From assembly GCF_016864575.1 (NCBI RefSeq), contig NZ_CP044127.1, forward strand, positions 310,001 through 374,000: a stretch of DNA of 64,000 nucleotides, read 5' to 3'. This DNA is from Rhizobium sp. BG4 (GTDB taxonomy: Bacteria; Pseudomonadota; Alphaproteobacteria; Rhizobiales; Rhizobiaceae). Made by a program: the position numbers and the translations under genes. Shown in pieces: positions 62,319-64,000 of the stretch. The stretch's first letter is position 1. Each line of letters starts with the position of its first letter. The notes under the pieces were generated by a model. The model did not search any database and had not been told where the DNA came from. It saw only the letters and a list, made by a program, of their open reading frames with translations.

Positions 62319-63119
62319 TCATCGGATCGAGAACGGGAAGTATTTTGCGTTGATCGTATCGTACACGTCATTGGCCTGGATCTTGTCCAGCGCGGCATTG
62401 AGCTTCGCAAGAAGCGTGACATCGTCGGGGCGAACGGCGATGCCCGCGCCGTCGCCGAAATATTCGGCGTTTTTGACGTCCTCACCTTTGAATTCACAGC
62501 AACTGCCGGCCTTCGTATTTGCCAACCAGTCGTACACCGCCAACTTGTCCTCGAAGATGATATCCACGTTTCCCTCGGCCAGGTTCTTGTAGAGATCAGG
62601 TGACGCATGGACCACACTTGTTTCTACGCCGGGGTAGAATTTCCGCGCGTAGGACTCCTGCGATGTGGCCGCCGTCACCCCAAGTCTCAAATCTTTCAGA
62701 TCATCGGGCGAAGTGCCGGTGATATCGGCGCCTTTGCGCACGATGAATACGGACGGACTATCGTAATATTTGCTGGTGAACGCAACCTGTTGACGCCGCT
62801 CCGCGCTCATGGACATTGAGGAAATGATGGCGTCATATTTCTTTGCCAACAGGTTCGGGATCATACCTGTCCATTCCTGCACGATGAACTGGCATTTCAG
62901 CGCGGCTGCCTCGCATAACGCCTTTGCGATATCGACATCGAAGCCCTGAAGATTGTTTTCCGAGTCCAGGTAATTGAACGGAGGAAATCCCCCCTCGACG
63001 GCAACTCGCACCATTTCCTGTTCGGCGGCCGAGGAAGAATGGGCGGCACCGACACTCAGCATCAGGCTCGATGCCACAGCCAGCAGTTTGAAGCGGAAAG
63101 ACGTGTTCGATCTGGTCAT
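62319..63119 (-). CDS. Amino-acid-type periplasmic binding protein (SBP_bac_3), orphan
   Basis: 266 aa. Signal peptide (MTRSNTSFRFKLLAVASSLM..), then the family-3 binding protein fold: VRVAVEGGFPPFNYLDSENN, GFDVDIAKALCEAAALKC, IISSMSMSAERRQQVAFTSK, FEDKLAVYDWLANT. It is nearest to Lys/Arg/Orn- or His-type binders, which have GFD(V/I)D and SxSxTxER. No ABC permease or ATPase gene is adjacent. It is divergent from a CHASE4 sensor, so it may feed a sensor rather than a transporter. Upstream in-frame ATGs exist at 63131 and 63140. Confidence 0.85.
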   Translation of the reverse strand: MTRSNTSFRFKLLAVASSLMLSVGAAHSSSAAEQEMVRVAVEGGFPPFNYLDSENNLQGFDVDIAKALCEAAALKCQFIVQEWTGMIPNLLAKKYDAIISSMSMSAERRQQVAFTSKYYDSPSVFIVRKGADITGTSPDDLKDLRLGVTAATSQESYARKFYPGVETSVVHASPDLYKNLAEGNVDIIFEDKLAVYDWLANTKAGSCCEFKGEDVKNAEYFGDGAGIAVRPDDVTLLAKLNAALDKIQANDVYDTINAKYFPFSIR

Positions 63120-63271
63120 CGTGTAATCCATCTGGTTGAGCATCAGAACTCGGACAGTCGAACACGAAACCTTTAAGAAGCTCATCATGCTGACCGGCTA
63201 AATTTGCAGTCGCTTGAAAAGCCTTTCGTAATCTATGCCCTCCAGAATTGAAAAATCTGGGAGAGGTACCT

Positions 63272-64000
63272 TTGTCCGCATATGATTTTCCACAACGTCT
63301 GGCCAAAAGAGCAACACGATCGTCAAGTGCGACACTGGCCTTGCTCGCAATCAGTGGGCTGGCGATCCTGGGGCTGGTTTTTGTTGCAGCCCTCTGGGCA
63401 GGAAAAGAAAGCGATGCCGCAGCGCTCGACCGTCAGCGAAAGCTGGTCGACAGCCGCTTGCAGGATCAGGTCGACCGTGTTTCGAACGACCTCAGGCTGA
63501 TGGCGGCCGGATACTCCTCACTTATTTCAGCCAGTGCCTCGATGAGCAATGAGGACGATGCAGGCACGGCACAAGCGTTTGCGACCATGTCCAAGACCGT
63601 GTTCGGCTACAACGGGACGTTTTTGATAACACCCACAGGGGACCTGGCCTTCGCTTCGGACCCGGAAACGACCCGACGTTACAAATGGATCCGCCCGCTC
63701 CTCCTGCCAATGGTCAGGACCGTCTTGCATGGAAAAGAAGCAGCCGCTGCAAACGCACCGATCCGCGTCGATCTGATGCGCCTGGAAGGCCGTCCGTCGA
63801 TAGCAGGCATAGCATCCATTGACGCAGCATCCCGGACGTCCCAGCCGTTGCTTCTTGCCGCGTTCCGGTTCTTGGATGGGCCCACCCTTGATACCTTGAG
63901 CCGGGAGCAAGGCCTGGCGGGTGCTCGATATGCGCGAACCGCTGATGCAGAGGCGAACGAAGTTGCTTTCCAAATCGAGGCCACGGCGACACATGAACCG
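63272..64000 (+). CDS. CHASE4-domain membrane sensor (partial, probably GGDEF/EAL)
   Basis: 243 codons to the window edge without a stop. A TTG start follows GGGAGAGG. The N-terminus has one transmembrane helix (LALLAISGLAILGLVFVAAL), then an extracytoplasmic CHASE4-like domain (FGYNGTFLITPTGDLAFASD). A second helix and output domain should lie beyond the window. CHASE4 is most often joined to PAS-GGDEF-EAL in this group; that part is inferred. The region between this gene and the binding protein is a shared 150-bp divergent promoter. Confidence 0.75.
   Translation, partial: MSAYDFPQRLAKRATRSSSATLALLAISGLAILGLVFVAALWAGKESDAAALDRQRKLVDSRLQDQVDRVSNDLRLMAAGYSSLISASASMSNEDDAGTAQAFATMSKTVFGYNGTFLITPTGDLAFASDPETTRRYKWIRPLLLPMVRTVLHGKEAAAANAPIRVDLMRLEGRPSIAGIASIDAASRTSQPLLLAAFRFLDGPTLDTLSREQGLAGARYARTADAEANEVAFQIEATATHEP

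Overview
The window looks like accessory DNA (a megaplasmid, chromid or genomic island) of an alphaproteobacterium of the Rhizobiaceae (Rhizobium/Agrobacterium/Ensifer type). Clues are the GC-rich sequence, a SyrB-like protein, an RpoE/ChrR sigma pair, HWE/HisKA_2 histidine kinases, DUF982, DUF992 and DUF6894 proteins, and many promoter-like GGAAC-N16/17-(C)GTT boxes, the signature of the alphaproteobacterial general-stress sigma factor EcfG. No replication, rRNA or core ribosomal genes are present.

Layout. 0-4 kb: ChrR anti-sigma and ECF sigma pair, then a bacteriophytochrome kinase. 4-6.6 kb: plasmid-stability debris, namely a frameshifted PemK-like toxin with its Phd antitoxin, a second antitoxin, and a tyrosine recombinase with an internal deletion. 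6.6-9.1 kb: a flippase-like membrane protein and a SemiSWEET/sialidase-like pair. 9.3-16.5 kb: stress genes (DUF4142, DUF6894, DUF983, YciF-type ferritin, large catalase). 17-18.6 kb: secreted Ser/Gly-rich repeat proteins. 20-28 kb: an exonuclease, a Crp/Fnr regulator, a cysteine hydrolase and NadE, CbpA/CbpM and topoisomerase IB. 28.5-31.5 kb: small stress proteins including CsbD. 31.6-40.4 kb: a signalling block with a receiver-Crp fusion, CHASE2-PAS-GGDEF-EAL plus FecR, and a coupled kaiC-kaiB-HWE kinase operon. 41.7-49 kb: IS110 and IS3 elements, MgtC and MscS, two CAU tRNA-like genes and a hipA remnant with two operator-like palindromes. 49.3-62.2 kb: a second stress block (DUF2934-receiver fusion, SDR, PepSY, three YflT-type proteins, GH13 enzyme, flavodoxin-like protein, TPP oxidase). 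62.3-64 kb: an orphan amino-acid-type binding protein divergent from a CHASE4 sensor that runs off the end.

How it fits together. Eighteen EcfG-type boxes can be read, most just upstream of the stress genes, so much of the window is probably one regulon for oxidative, osmotic and starvation stress. Two boxes drive no protein gene but are followed within about 80-120 nt by strong intrinsic terminators (around 10.2 kb and 58.3 kb). These are the best candidates for undescribed stress-induced small RNAs. Light (phytochrome), time or energy (KaiBC) and cyclic-di-GMP modules sit next to the stress genes.

Caution. At least seven otherwise coherent genes are broken by the apparent loss of one G or C, usually in a short G/C run. 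This pattern suggests base-calling errors as much as real pseudogenes. The frame-corrected products are described in each entry.
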